From assembly GCA_034359265.1 (NCBI GenBank), contig CP136896.1, positions 11,129,501-11,193,500 of the forward strand: a stretch of 64,000 bases of DNA, read 5' to 3'. Origin of the DNA: Canna indica. Its lineage: Eukaryota; Streptophyta; Magnoliopsida; Zingiberales; Cannaceae. Of this stretch, positions 34,261 to 46,472 are shown piece after piece (the stretch's first letter is position 1; the number at the start of each line of letters is the position of its first letter). Made by a program: the position numbers and the translations under genes. The notes beneath the pieces were generated by a model. It saw only the letters and a program-made list of their open reading frames with translations. It had not been told where the DNA came from and did not search any database.

Positions 34261-35097
34261 GAACACGATCTCCCTGCGAGCCTACTAAAGCTAAGCATTC
34301 CCCCTTAAACTGCAAATGATTGGTGTACTTTTTTTGTCCTTCGTTGTGGTTTTCTCCCAAAGGGTTTTCCTTCCTAACGGTTTTAAAGAGGCACCACCAC
34401 GTGTAGGCCAAGCACATCAGTCGGTGGGACTTAATGTATCATTGTTCGATAACTATTTAATAATGTTCATGCCTGAGGATAGGAGTACTCTGGTTCGGTT
34501 CGATGTCTCTCATGGTTTGGTTCAACGCCGACGGGGGAGGGGGGGAGACCATCTGACGCTCAAGTTAGTGGGACTCCAAGGTAGAGGGTAATGAAATTAG
34601 AACGAATCCTTGAGGCGTGTTGTATCTATATCTATTGCAGGTGGAGGTGATGATGTCGCCCGATAATCTCACGGGGATATTGCTCAAAATGGGTCAAGGC
34701 CGATACCGGAGACAACAGACTCGTAATGGTGTATCCCTCTTTATAAAGGAGGACATAGATGTTCTTGTTTGGCCGGGTGGAGCCCCCGGGCAAACCCGTT
34801 TGATCTCGCTCGAGTCAAGTTTAGGAATATAGCCGAGCAGGTCCCCTAGGCGAGGCCGCCTGGTTCGATTTGAAGTGTGTTGTGGGGCGCTGCTGGGTCT
34901 AATTCGATCGGACCCAATAGTTTTAGTCCAATACAAATACTATTCTTCTTCTTCTATATATCTCTCTGTGTCCAGATTGTCTACAACTACTTCCTAGCAC
35001 ACAACGAAGGAACCCTCCCTATCCCACGATAGGCACACTACTAGACAACAACGATAGCTCCTCTCCTACGAGGCACATTAATCCTCCTCAATCTCAA
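34261..35097 (+). other. Element B 3' region with LTR/promoter-like segment
   Basis: Follows integrase. Contains TTTTAAAGAGGCACCACC, common after pol in plant Gypsy elements. It also has a GACGCTCAAGTTAGTGGG block and a CCCTCTTTATAAAGGAGG promoter-like palindrome at about 34737-34754, both typical of another Gypsy LTR type. It could be 3' UTR or a fragment of a second LTR; I cannot set borders. Confidence 0.4.
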
Positions 35098-36150
35098 GTG
35101 TGGTCCTCGACCATCAGTGCCACAAACGATCTCCCACACTGTCAATGACTCGAAGCGTGCTCCTTGTGAGCTTGGTTTTCACCGAGTTTGGTCCTCGGCC
35201 TCAACGCCATCGAAGAATTGGGCCCGCCCGCACCCTCAATGACTATAGGTGTGGTCCTGCCTTATGCTCCCTGCGAGCTCGGATTGACTCAAGGCGCAGT
35301 CCTCGGCCCTAATTGCGGCCTCCGACTCCCAAGAGTCTGGCTCGCTCTAAATGAGCATGACCCTAGGCGTGGTTCTGCCTTACACTCCACGCGAGCTCAA
35401 CTTGACCCCATGCGCGGTCGTTCGCCCAAAATGCAGCCTTCGACTCTTATGAGTCTGCTCGCTCTAAATGAGCACAACCTCGAGTGTGGTCCTCGCCCAT
35501 CAGTGCCACTAAATGAGCTCTCACACCCTTAATGACTCGAAGTACGCTCCTTGTGAGCTCGATTTTCATCGAGTTTGGTCCTCAGCCTCAGCGCCATCGA
35601 AGACTTGGGCCTGTCCGTGCCCTCAATGACCACATGTGTGGTCTTGCCATATGCTCCCCACGAGCTCAGATTGACTCCAAGTGCGATCCTCAGCCCTAAA
35701 TGCGGTCTCTGACTCCTATGAGTCCAGCTCGCTCAAAATGAGCATGACCTATGTGTGGTCCAACTTTACGCTCCACGTGAGCTCAGCTTGACCTCATGTG
35801 CGGTCGTTGGCCCAAAATGCGGCCTCCGACTCCTATCAATCCGCTCGCTCTAAATGAGCACAACCTCAAGTGTGGTCCTCGGCCATCGGTGCCACTAAAT
35901 GAGCTCTCACACTCTCAATGACTCGAAGCGTGCTCCTCGCGTGCTCAATTTTTACCGAGTCTGGTCCTCGACCTTAGCATCATTGAAGACTAGGGCCCCG
36001 CGCCCTCAACGACCCAAAGCGCGCTCCTCGCATGTTTGATTTTCACCGAGTCTAGTCCCAACCTCAGCGCCATCGAAGACTTGGATCCCACGCCCTCAAC
36101 AACCCAAAGTACGCTCCTCGCGAGCTCGGTTTTCACCGACTCAGGTCCTC
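35098..36150. repeat. 386-bp higher-order tandem array in Gypsy 3' UTR
   Basis: Units starting CTCGAAGYRYGCTCC lie at 35149, 35536 and 35922, a period of 386-387 bp. Each unit contains three or four sub-repeats of about 95-110 bp sharing GTGAGCT, TCCTCGGCC and ACTCCTATGAGTC blocks. The last, partial unit grades into shorter repeats like those at 1-290. The array lies between integrase and the LTR of element B. Confidence 0.85.
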
Positions 36151-37376
36151 AACCTCAACGTCACTACTATCGGCCCCGGTGCTTCGTCACCCAAATTCGA
36201 ACATCTTCGAAGGAAACCGACAACTGCCAAACATGTAACGCTAGCCTTAACTTTGTTTTTGACAGGAACCCATGATCAATTTCGATGAAACCTGTCGACA
36301 ACACAACATCGACATCGCTTGACATACAGGCCAAGAGAAGGCTGAACAGCCCAACAAAGACATATAATACAACCATTACGAAGGAAGAAATGTGCTTTTA
36401 TATTCATAAAGCCCCACAAACGAAAGACATACATTTATAGACCCATGAAGGGGCGATGTACAAATAGAAAAATAAGTCACTGAGATATACAGTACAAAAA
36501 AACTATTGGAGGTAAATCATTCCGACAATACATCAGTGAAGAACCACCACTTGGAAGAGGAGGTAGATGTGACAATGGAACCTTCTCCGGATGAAGCCAC
36601 ATGCCTCCCGAAAAGCATAATGTTGAGGACTTCAAGACGAAGGACCTAGCCACCAGATCTAGCTGAACCTTCTGCAGAATATAGGAAGTGCCAATGGTGG
36701 AAGGGGGAAGGAGGGGACGACATCAAGGTGGGAAAAGAAGATTCGCAAACCCTTAGGCAAAAGACAACATAATCCACGTGGTGCGAACCTACCTCAATCC
36801 AACTACATTAGGTACCCGCAAATTTGCGCCTAGCACCTGCTGCGTGTCCCCTTGTGCCCTCCTCTTAAGCCCATCAGTGTCAATCCACGACGATCTCTGA
36901 TCCATTCACTACTAGCTCAAGGCTAATTCTCCGAGAAACAAAAAATTTTGATACCTCCCACTCCATGCCAAAACTGAAGATACATGAGCTTTTATAGACC
37001 CGGGCAAGGTCGCTCCCCTAACGGCCATTCACCACCTTCCCCACTAACGGGGTCACATCCGTCAATCAACAGCAAGCACTCGAGTGCCTTGGAAATTGAT
37101 AATTGGATCTTCAGTCATAATTGCCTCCTGATAGAATTAATGATTGCACAAACGACGGGCACACGAAAAGACGTCCTTTCTCTTCGCGCAACTGCCACAT
37201 TTACTATAAAAATCGAAGAACCGTAAAACGGGAACACCGATGCTCACTGAGGTCTCCATTTCAGCGCATTAGCCAAAGAATCCCGCCGACATCTACTTAT
37301 CGTACTGAGGTCAGGAGCCGACACATCACTAGAGCTCGGCACGAAGTCTTCGAACTCTAACCAAGCTTGGGGGCAG
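36151..37376 (+). mobile_element. 3' UTR of Tat-type Gypsy element B
   Basis: Colinear with 290-1575 of element A, apart from the MITE there. Ends AAGCTTGGGGGCA, a purine-rich stretch directly before the LTR. Open frames here are not recognised. Confidence 0.6.
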
Positions 37377-37804
37377 TGGACTGGACTAACACTTTGGGTT
37401 CGTCCAAATTAGGCTCATAAGCGCCCACATTCATGAACCAAACTCAAATGCAACCAAACACTACTTGACTCGAGGGCTCCATCCGGTCATACAAGGACAC
37501 TTACGTCCTCATTTATTACAAGAGATTCGTCAATTATGAGCATCGACATCTCTTGAATTAACCTCGATCCATTCTAATCACACATACCCATGACATTTTG
37601 GGAGGTATTATCGTCTAACATCCATTATCCTGCACTATATACAGACACGACACACATCATGTACATCGAGATTCCAATTCTCTATACTCACATATGAAAT
37701 TTCTTCTTACTTGAATGTCGGAGTGTCTTTGCAAGTCTTCTGCCGGAATCGCACCGGACAAGGAGACGCGCAAAATCACGTCACCTCGACATCAGACAAG
37801 AACA
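37377..37804 (+). mobile_element. 3' LTR of Tat-type Gypsy element B
   Basis: About 428 bp from TGGACTGGAC to GACAAGAACA. Homologous to LTR A (1576-10153 without inserts) and LTR C. A probable promoter part contains TGCACTATATACAGACACG. It ends about 445 bp upstream of the first thaumatin-like gene's start codon. Confidence 0.75.
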
Positions 37805-38155
37805 ATGGCAGATATGATAATTTCTTTATTTTGAAAAAATATAAATAAATATTTTGTTTTCTCGTGGGAATTGGTAATAAAGAAAATGCATATTAATGAT
37901 CAAATCTTGTCTTGTTCTCAAATTTCGTGTCTTTCAAAATTATAGTATGCAGACAATGGAAACAAATCCCACAAATTCCCAAAAGGTGTTTCCTGTGAGA
38001 AGATTTGTTAACAAAAAAGAGTTCTTCCTTCTTATTAACGTTTCGGAAACAAAACCAGTTTAGGAAACAAAATTTTCCTCCCTGGATGATGCAAAAAATT
38101 TCGCTCTTCCTGCATCAGTGAACGTTATAAAAAGAATCTCTGAGTCGATCTACAA

Positions 38156-38163
38156 TATAAATA
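38156..38163 (+). promoter_or_regulatory. TATA box of thaumatin-like gene 1
   Basis: TATAAATA, 87 bp upstream of the ATG at 38250, followed by a pyrimidine-rich leader. Confidence 0.6.
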
Positions 38164-38249
38164 AGCCTGCATTGTTACTCCGATCTCTCCACGTGCGTAT
38201 TTAAACCCTCTCGTTCTTGTCACCTCTCTGCAGTCTTCAGTTCTTCACA

Positions 38250-39946
38250 ATGCAGCCTCTCGTTTCTCTTCTCTCTCTCCTTCTCTTCTCCTCCTCCTCA
38301 GGTAAACTCCTCTGCCATTAATGCATATGGTTAATTTGTATGCTTTCTCTCGTTTGTCTCTAACATATCCGTGTTTTTTAGGTGTCCTCTCGACGACGTT
38401 TTCGGTGACCAACAACTGCGGCTTCACCATTTGGCCCGGCGTCCTCTCCAATGCCGGCTCTGCGCCTCTCGCCACCACCGGCTTCGCCCTCGCCCCGGGC
38501 GACTCCCGCACCTTCGACGCCCCCGTCCCCTGGTCCGGTCGCATCTGGGCCCGCACCCTCTGCTCCGCCGACCCCGCCACCGGTCTCTTCTCCTGCACCA
38601 CCGGCGACTGTGGCTCCGGCGCCCTGGAGTGCCACGGTGGCGGCGCAGCACCCCCGGCCACCCTCGCCGAGTTCACCCTCGGCGGCGCGGCTGCCGGGGA
38701 CACCGACTTCTTCGACGTCAGCCTCGTCGACGGCTACAACCTGCCGGTTCTCCTGGCGCCGCAGGGCGGCGCCGGCGCGGATCGGTGCCTGGCCACCGGG
38801 TGCCCCGTGGACGTCAACGGGCTGTGCCCGCCGGAGCTGAGGGTGGTGGGCTCGGGCGGCCAGACGGTGGCGTGCCGCAGCGCGTGCGAGGCGTTCAGGA
38901 CCGCGCGCTACTGCTGCAGCGGCGAGTTCGGGACGCCGAACGCGTGCGGGCCGACGGCGTACTCGCAGCTGTTCAAGAACGCGTGCCCGCGCGCGTACAG
39001 CTACGCCTACGATGACGCCACCTCCACCTTCACTTGTCCCACCGCCGCCACCGGCGGCTACACCGTCACCTTCTGCCCCGGCACCGCCAGGTAATGCCGG
39101 CGACGCCAATTTTGGCCTTTCGGCGCGATCTGCCGTAGATTTCCAGGATTCAGTTTTCCTCAATATTTTCTGTATCTCTTAGAAATATTACCCGAGCATT
39201 ATTCAGTGGGGTACCCTCAAAAACAACGCTGGTACATGATTGGGTCGGAATTTAGAGCGTCGGATTGTTTTTTTGCATCAGTTGCTTCATGGCACATCGC
39301 TGCTGACCAGTAGCAATAAAACACGTCGTCATCAAACAAAAATCATTTTTACGATATAATAACTTCACATCTTACCTGACCATTGACCATCTTCTTATTG
39401 GAAAACATAGTGGACCCACAAGTGGGCCTCAGTTACAGTCTTTCAAATTACAAAGCAGGTATATTTGGGGGGCAATTACATTAAGCAACCTATAAGTGTA
39501 AATACCTCCCTATATGAAGCAGCTTGTAATATTGCTTCAATTAATGGACTTTGAGTTGTACCTGCAGAGTGGTGGATATTCGATCATCAATTAAAGGTCA
39601 AATAGTGCTGACCTTGCCTCAATTTAAGGAAGGACACATGGATCGTCATGAAACCAGTTCATAATATTCCTCCTCTCATGCATGTTCCACTTCTGCTTCC
39701 TGAAAACTAAACTAACATTTTAATTCTTCCTTAATTATGCCATTTATCTCAATATTTATTTATTGAAATTTAAATTGCAGTTCGAAGACAAAAGGAAATG
39801 ATAAGAATAATCCAGAGGCAGTAAACATGGCACCCGCCGTGAACAACAACGCAGGAATGGTCTTCTTTGGCAGTACAGCAAACGAGGGCAGAAGCCGTTC
39901 ATGGCCTCCGTTGCTCTCTCTCCTTTGGTTTTACCTTTTATTTTAA
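38250..39946 (+). CDS. Thaumatin-like protein 1, GPI-anchor-type tail
   Basis: Exons 38250-38301, 38382-39090 and 39781-39946; 308 residues. Exon 1 gives a hydrophobic signal peptide (MQPLVSLLSLLLFSSSS). Exon 2 holds the whole thaumatin (GH64-TLP) domain: all 16 cysteines, the family signature GLFSCTTGDCGSGALEC, and the acidic-cleft residues around EFTLGG, FFDVSLVDGYNLPV and AYDDATSTF. Exon 3, reached by the donor at CCAG/GTAATG and the acceptor TTGCAG, adds SSKTKGNDKN and ends in a hydrophobic stretch (LLSLLWFYLLF), as expected for a GPI signal. If intron 2 is retained, the frame ends after CPGTAR at 39094. TLPs (PR-5 family) act at the cell surface or apoplast and may bind or cleave beta-glucans. 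A paralogue lies at 48475-50764. Confidence 0.9.
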
Positions 39947-40530
39947 TTATTAATTATTTAGTAGCTAGGTCGAAAGTTAAGTGATTTTTTTACTTAATTA
40001 ATTAGTCATAATTATTATTTTTTATTTTCTCAAGAACATGATGAGTTATATATACATATTATGAGAGATGAAATTAATGAGCAGTTCATTTTCTTATATT
40101 TTGAACAATATATCAAAAAAATGACATGTAATTAAATTCCCGAGATGTCAACGTTCGAACTAGAAATTCAATATATTGTTCATGGTTCTCGGTGCATGTT
40201 GTCGATGAGGCATACAGTGGAAGTATATATGGAGATTGGTGTATAATTATATTAATTTAAACTCGATCTGCGTTTGGCATTAATTTATATATAGTTTGAA
40301 GGTTGAGATTCTGCATGCTCTCGATCATGATCTGGATGGTACGTGATTAAATTATTCTATTATTATTTCTTAATTTTATCGTAGTCGGTCGGTACGTATA
40401 GTTTAATTATAGGGAAATACTCATATATTATTAGATCATGGAGTTTTAGATTTAAATTTAAATTTAATTATCTGAACTTTATATTTTTCAACTTAATTTT
40501 TAATTTTTTATTCAGTGTTGCTTTAGACTA
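39947..40530. other. AT-rich 3' flank of thaumatin-like gene 1
   Basis: No gene or element recognised. Confidence 0.6.
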
Positions 40531-40534
40531 TAAT

Positions 40535-41457
40535 ATATATATATAAACAAGAAACGACTTCTTCCCGCCTAAGCTCTCCCCCCCCCCTCCTCAAATTTTT
40601 ACATTTATTTTACCTCACTTATATTTTTATTTTTACCCCTCCCCTCAAACTTTTTCCACTTTCATCACCTAAATTTTTTCTCCCAAATTTTTACCCCACT
40701 TATTTTCTCTATATGCACCTATTTTGATATTTTTAATTTTTAATTTAGTATTTATTGAATAATAATTGTAAATATATTTTTCTATAATATGATAATAATA
40801 TTGTAACTTATTTATGAATATATAGGTATAAAAAATTTTAATTTTTAATTTTAATTATTATGAATATTAAATTATTCTTAAAATTTAATTTAAAATTAAT
40901 TTATAATTGAAATTTAAAATAATTATTTTTCTAAAAATATAAAAAAAAGTTTTAAATTTAAATTTATATAATTTCAAATTAAAATTATGTTACAAAATGT
41001 GAAAATTTCAAAGAAAAAATTGATAAACTATTCTATTTATATATAATAATATATTAAAATAGAAAATTCAATTTCAAACTTTTTTTGTAAAATATTAATA
41101 ATATAGTAACTTATTCTTGAAAAATCTAGGCATACAATTATTTAATTTAATTTTTTTAAATTTAAATTATTAAGAATATTTAATTATATATAAAATTTAA
41201 TTTACAATTTAAATTGTAAATTAATCTACAATTGAATTTTTAAATAATTATTTTTTAAAATTATAAAAATTAGTTCTAAATTTAAATTTATATAATTTCA
41301 AATTAAATTTATATTACAAAATACAAAAAAAAAATCAAAAAAAATTGATAAACTATTCTATTTGTATATAAACATATATTAAAATATAATCTTCAATTTC
41401 ATTTTTTTTAAAAAAAAAATTACAAGTTAATCGTGCAAAGCGCGGGTACTACAGCTA
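40535..41457 (+). mobile_element. Probable non-autonomous Helitron
   Basis: The right end has a CGTGC-AAA-GCGCG hairpin followed by GGTACTACAGCTAG and then T, fitting the Helitron 3' pattern (hairpin, then CTRR, insertion before T). No clear TC start was found on the left; the (TA)n at about 40538 may mark it. The inside holds a pyrimidine-rich segment and a tandem duplication of AT-rich DNA. Confidence 0.5.
40785..41400. repeat. ~305-bp AT-rich tandem duplication
   Basis: Two copies (about 40785-41085 and 41090-41400) share TAAATTTAAATTTATATAATT, TTTCAAATTAAA and TTGATAAACTATTCTATTT, with moderate divergence. Confidence 0.7.
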
Positions 41458-41799
41458 GTTAATGCAATTATACATAAAACTATCATAATTTAATGCTAAT
41501 TTCAATTTACTCTTTGAACTTTAAAAACTTGAATTTAGTTTTGGGCTTTTTAAATCTCAAATATTTTCTTTACAGTGTCAATTAACTTTAATATAAAAAT
41601 ATTTTTTCCCTGCCTATTTAAAAAAATAGTGTGTATTTAAACGTTATATTGCTTAAATTTAATATCATCAATATATAAATAAATATACAGCGAGGTGATC
41701 CATTTTTTAAAAAAATTTGATCAAGTGAACAAAAGATGAAATGAGATAACTTGTCAACGAAATGCCTGATTGGCTAGCTAGTTTTCATTAATTAGATGG

Positions 41800-43084
41800 G
41801 GGAAAATCATATTTTGGTCATTACATTTTACTTCAATTTTGATTTTAGTCTTTATAATTTTAAAATTTTAATTTTAATCTTTACATTTTATTTTCGTTTA
41901 GGATTATTTGATCTCTAGCGTCACATGAGGCATAAACGGTGTTGACGTGAATAACAAGTGCTGATTGGATATTGTTGACGTCAATCTTGCATAGATCAAC
42001 TTTGTAAAATATGATGACTAAAATCAAAATTTTGTAAATTATGAGTACTAAAATCAAAATTTTATAAACTATAGGGACTAAAACCAAAATTCAAATAATC
42101 TTTTTCCTAATAAATATAAAAAATTACATGATATTTTTTAAATTTATTTATAAATATTATAATATTTAAAAATATTAAAATTGAGCAAACTTTTTACGGA
42201 TTAAGTTGAATTATTTTGAATTTTATTTAAAAAAGTGCGATGACATATTTATATATTTAGAAGATTAGTTTAATATTTGCAAGATTAATTTATTTTTGAT
42301 TTAAGACACAAACATCTGATTTCGTATTCTTGTATTGAACACATTAATTGAACAAAAAATTTATTAATATTTTGCAGTATGTTCTGTATCTCTTAATATC
42401 CCTTAACAATACCCATGAAATTATAGCAATAACATTGTATTATGGTGTTGCCACTACAGCAAATGCATGGGAAATCGACATTTATTAGAGTGAAAATTAA
42501 TATTTTTTTGACGTTCGAAATCTAATTTAAATCGATTTAAATGCGCCAAATTTGGGATCAAAATAGAGGTGATTAGGTGATTAGTGAAGAGATGAGCAGA
42601 TCAAGAGAGCAGCTTAATTTTTGAATTCTGCAACTACTACAAAATTCACGTTAAATCAAGATAATTAACGGATAAAAACTGAGGCCTAATGACGGTGTCG
42701 ATTTAAATACACTCAAATTAACGTAAATTATTGTAGTGTGCTTAATTTTAATATTTTTAAATATTATAATTATTTATAAATAAATTTAAAAAATCTTGTG
42801 ATTTTTTTATATTTTTTAAGAAAATAATAATAATTTTGGTCCATATAATTTACTTGAATTTGGTTTTAATCCTCATAGTTTACAAAGTTTGTCCTTGTAG
42901 GTCTACGTTAGCAATGTCCAGTCAACATCTGTTATCCATGTCAGCTCCGTTTAGGCCTCATGTGACGGTAGAGACCAAATCCTAAATGAAAATAAAGTGT
43001 GGGGACTAAAACTAAAATTTTGAAACTATGGGGACTAAAATCCAAATTCAAGCAAACTGTGGAGACCAAAAATATGATTTTTCC
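41800..43084. mobile_element. Foldback MULE with ~340-390-bp arms
   Basis: Left end GGGAAAATCATATTTTGGTC and right end (reverse complement) GGAAAAATCATATTTTTGGTC. Flanking 9-mers ATTAGATGG (41791-41799) and ATTAGATTG (43085-43093) match at 8 of 9. The arms run to about 42190 and back from about 42745, including AAATTTATTTATAAATATTA and its complement. The non-paired centre contains a miniature CACTA. Open frames in the arms are chance. Confidence 0.82.
42452..42738. mobile_element. Miniature CACTA element, 287 bp
   Basis: Termini CACTACAGCAAAT and (reverse complement) CACTACAATAATT. The 3-bp duplications TGC (42449-42451 and 42739-42741) are perfect. No ORF. Nested in the foldback MULE and not of the same family as the CACTA at 3614-9986. 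Confidence 0.75.
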
Positions 43085-43235
43085 ATTAGATTGTATATAT
43101 ACCTGTTAGCTTTTTATTTGCTTCCTCGTTATGTTCTTTTTTCCTAACTATGATTTTTTACACTTAAAAATTAACTTTATATTCAATTATTAGAAGGAAG
43201 GAACAATACGTACAAAACCGCTAGAATTAGAAATC

Positions 43236-43411
43236 GAACTAGGATTTGAATTGGATTAGCAGTTTAGGTCCGGTCAGATTAGACCTAAAAGTGGCCACAC
43301 TCATGAACTAGATTTAAGTCAAGTTAGACATTGCCTAGCTCAAGGGCTTCATCCGGCTATACAAGAACACTTATGTCCTTATTAATTACAAGATTTTCAT
43401 CAATTATGTGT
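43236..43411 (+). repeat. Tat-type Gypsy LTR fragment (D)
   Basis: GTGGCCACACTCATGAACTAG, then CTATACAAGAACACTTATGTCC, then CATCAATTATG match LTRs A-C. The copy is cut off at 43411 where a Copia LTR begins. Confidence 0.75.
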
Positions 43412-44146
43412 TGGCCTAAAGATTTTCAACTTTGGTCTTAATCTCAATTTTGATGATAACAAACATGGAACTAATATTTTTATAGAGAAATCTCTCATGC
43501 TCCAAGTCGGTTTGCGCTCGTCGACATCCACGATCGAAAATATCGGAGAAATCAAAAAATATCAGATGGACGTTGGTCGATGCGCTTGGATTCATCAGGA
43601 AGTTAAAGTCTAGGTTTAGGGTATCTAGATAAATTGTAAAATTCTTAGTATGATGCTTGGATCCCTAAAGAACCAAAATCCGAAGACGAAGCTCGAAATC
43701 GTTCAACGAGCACAAAATATGGGTTTCATTCAGAGGGTCGATTGCTGGCCGATCGTTAGCCCGTCGCTGGCCGATCGACCGACTACCAACCGACCGCCAA
43801 TGGCCAAAAATTGGCAGTGCCCTGGCGGTCGACGATTGGTCACTTCGACGGTTGACCGACCTCAACCGACGATCGACCAGGCGACGCCAACGAGCAAAAA
43901 AACGCTCGTTGCAGCGGCTTGTTTTGCCTCTTCTCTTTATGACTTATAAATATAAGCCTTGACAGCCTTCCTAGATTGATCTTGATCACTCATACTACTC
44001 TTGAGACATCTTTTGATCAATCACATGCATCATTGAGTCATTCTCTTGTGAAAACCTAGCTTGAGTCAAAAATCATTGATCTTGCATTCATTCTTCCATC
44101 ACGATCTTATATGTTAGAAGTGTTAATTAATTCCCAATACCTTTAG
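43412..44146 (+). mobile_element. Copia-type LTR, 5' part
   Basis: Starts TGTTGGCCTAAAGATTTTCA and carries TTTTGATGATAACAAACATGG, as in SIRE-like Copia LTRs. The first 700 bp align with the next LTR copy starting at 44147. Repeated CGATCGACC-type words occur at 43737-43880. Confidence 0.55.
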
Positions 44147-45505
44147 TTGGCCTAAGATTTTCAACTTTGGTCATAATTTCTATTTCGGTGATAACAAACA
44201 TGAAACTAATATTTGAGCAAGAAATATTTTCAGGTTTTATATTCGTTTGCGCGTGACGTTCACGATCAAAAAAATCAAAAAAATTAGAGAAATCAAAAGA
44301 ATGATCGTCAACACTCAAATTTTATCAGTAATATAGAGTTTAGGTTTAGGATATTTACTATATGTTCTAAATCCTCTTTTTGATGCATAAGGACTATAAA
44401 AACCAAATTTCGAAACTCGAAATATCAGCAAACCAGATAAATCAACCAACTTACTAGGTTATCGATCGACCCTCGGCCAATCGCCGATTGACCGATTGGA
44501 CACTAGTTTGTCTAGTAAGATTTCAGTCGACCCTCGGTCAACCGAGGGTCGACACATGGTTGACCGAAAGTGCCAATGAATCTTTTTAGATTCATTGAAC
44601 GATTCTTTTTTAGCCCATGCATTTGGGATCTTTATATATAGACTCCAAACCTGTCATCCTATGACTATAATGCTTTATTGAGCCAATCTTTGATATTTTG
44701 CAAAGCTTTCTTGAGTCATTTCATTCATAAACCTAGTTTTGATGTTGAAACCTTGATCTTGCCTTTGAACCATCAATATTCATCTCCTCAAGACATTAAG
44801 AGGACTAGGGAGTTTATTTTGGAGTTAAGTACACTTTGGTTTGTTTATTGCTCTACTTATATTGTATTTTGTGTGTTATTTCTTTGTATTTCAAAGTGTG
44901 AAGACTTAGGTTGTAGGTCTTGTACCGTGAGTTTGGTGATAGCCTTGGTGTTGAGACATAAGTCCACCCCTGTAATATAGGATTAGAGTGTTCTTAGGAG
45001 AGAGAGTGTGGGGTGGCATAGTACTCTCGGTAGGAAGACAAATATTTTCCAGGTGTGAAAGTGCCTTCGGGATGAGAGTAGAGACTCGATCTCCGGGGAA
45101 AAATTCTCATTGTAAGAAACTTTAATCTAGTGGATTGCAAGTGAAATCATAAGTGGAGTGCTTAGGTAGTAGAGTAGGTATTCGGGCCGAACAACTATAA
45201 ATCTATATTGTTATAATTATTATTGATTGAGTGTGATTAACCTATTTCTCACTTTGATTATCATATTGCTAAAGCATCTATCTTGCCTAGCTTGACAAAT
45301 TCATCTAGTATCAAAGTATAATTAGATAGTTGGGTTTGCATCCATATACTTGTGCTTGTTTAATTACAATATTCACTCGCTTCCGTATTTAGTCTTTGAA
45401 TTATGAATTTACCTAAGTAATCAAGAATCGATTAAAATCAACAATTAAGCTTAAGTTTTTAGCGAACATACTATTCACCCCTTCTAATGTTACTTGCACC
45501 TTAGT
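44147..45505 (+). mobile_element. Copia-type LTR, near full length
   Basis: Starts TTGGCCTAAGATTTTCA, has TCTTTATATATAGACTCC as a promoter-like block at about 44629-44646, and ends near ACTATTCACCCCTTCTAATG, a common SIRE-type LTR 3' end. No internal coding region follows, so it is a solo or truncated LTR. ORF 44678-44980 is chance. Confidence 0.55.
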
Positions 45506-45944
45506 GTGTAGGATTAATTAAAGAACTAGATATAAAACTAAATTATATGGTGCATTGGAGATGCTAAATTAATTAATTAATCTAGTTTTATTAGTAAATT
45601 AAAGATACCTTGTGATATCCTTCTGAGAAGTTGTTCTACCAACTAAACTATTTAATATAAAATGTTATAATTAATTAATTTACACACAGAATATATATAA
45701 AAAGGCAGCGATTTGGGATACGATATCTCTTTAATTAACAAGCACTGACATGAGATCTAAATCTCCATAATCAGCAAACCCCAAAGAGAATTGCATGCAT
45801 GCATGCGTTTGACGCAATTCTATATATAGTGGAGGCTGATGCAATTATACATGCATGTTAACTAATTAAGTATAGATCATATCTTTCAGTCCTATTTTGG
45901 AGATCACTCAACCCCACATAGCGGCCATATATATCGGAAAAAAT

Positions 45945-46335
45945 CTTCTTAGTTTAGTCCCTCAACTATAGTTTTTTTTTAATTTTGGCTCTCAATTAAA
46001 AATCCAATCACTTGAATTCTCAATTAAGTTCTCACCATTAACTCTCATTATAATATCTTTAAAATAATTCAATGTGTCAAAATTTAGTGTATTAAAAAGT
46101 TATCATATTTTTAGTTGACATACCACAAAATAAAATAAAAATACTATAGTTAATGGACTAAATAAGATTTTTTTTATTTAAAGCTATTTTAGGTTTTATT
46201 CAAAATTTAATAGTGTTATGATGACTAGTTGACGGTATGAACTAAATTACTAATAATTAAAATTTTGAGAAATTAAATGACCAAATTTTTTAGTTGACGA
46301 GAGACTAAAATGAAAAAGACTCAATAGTTGGGCTT
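45945..46335. mobile_element. MITE with inverted arms
   Basis: TTTAGTCCCTCAACTATAG on the left is mirrored by ACTCAATAGTTGGGC on the right. Inner blocks (TTTTAATTTTGGCTCTCAA; GAGAGACTAAAATGAAAAA) also pair. The target duplication is not fixed; MULE-like by composition. Confidence 0.45.
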
Positions 46336-46472
46336 ATATATATAACATATAAAGTCAAAAATACATGTGGCCTATGAATTTTAAGGTTAACTGATCCATT
46401 TTGATAAACGTAGAATTAATTGGTCTTGTGGTGCATATAGATATCACATGTGAAATAACATATTAATTTATA

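Noticed and set aside
38371..39163. Long alternative frames (214 and 261 residues) over thaumatin-like gene 1
   Set aside because: They are Arg- or Gly-rich shadows of the GC-rich thaumatin exon, which has the 16 conserved cysteines.
41881..42087. Minus-strand frame with repeated ILVLIIYKIL-like peptides as a membrane protein
   Set aside because: It is translation of the repetitive arm of a foldback MULE.
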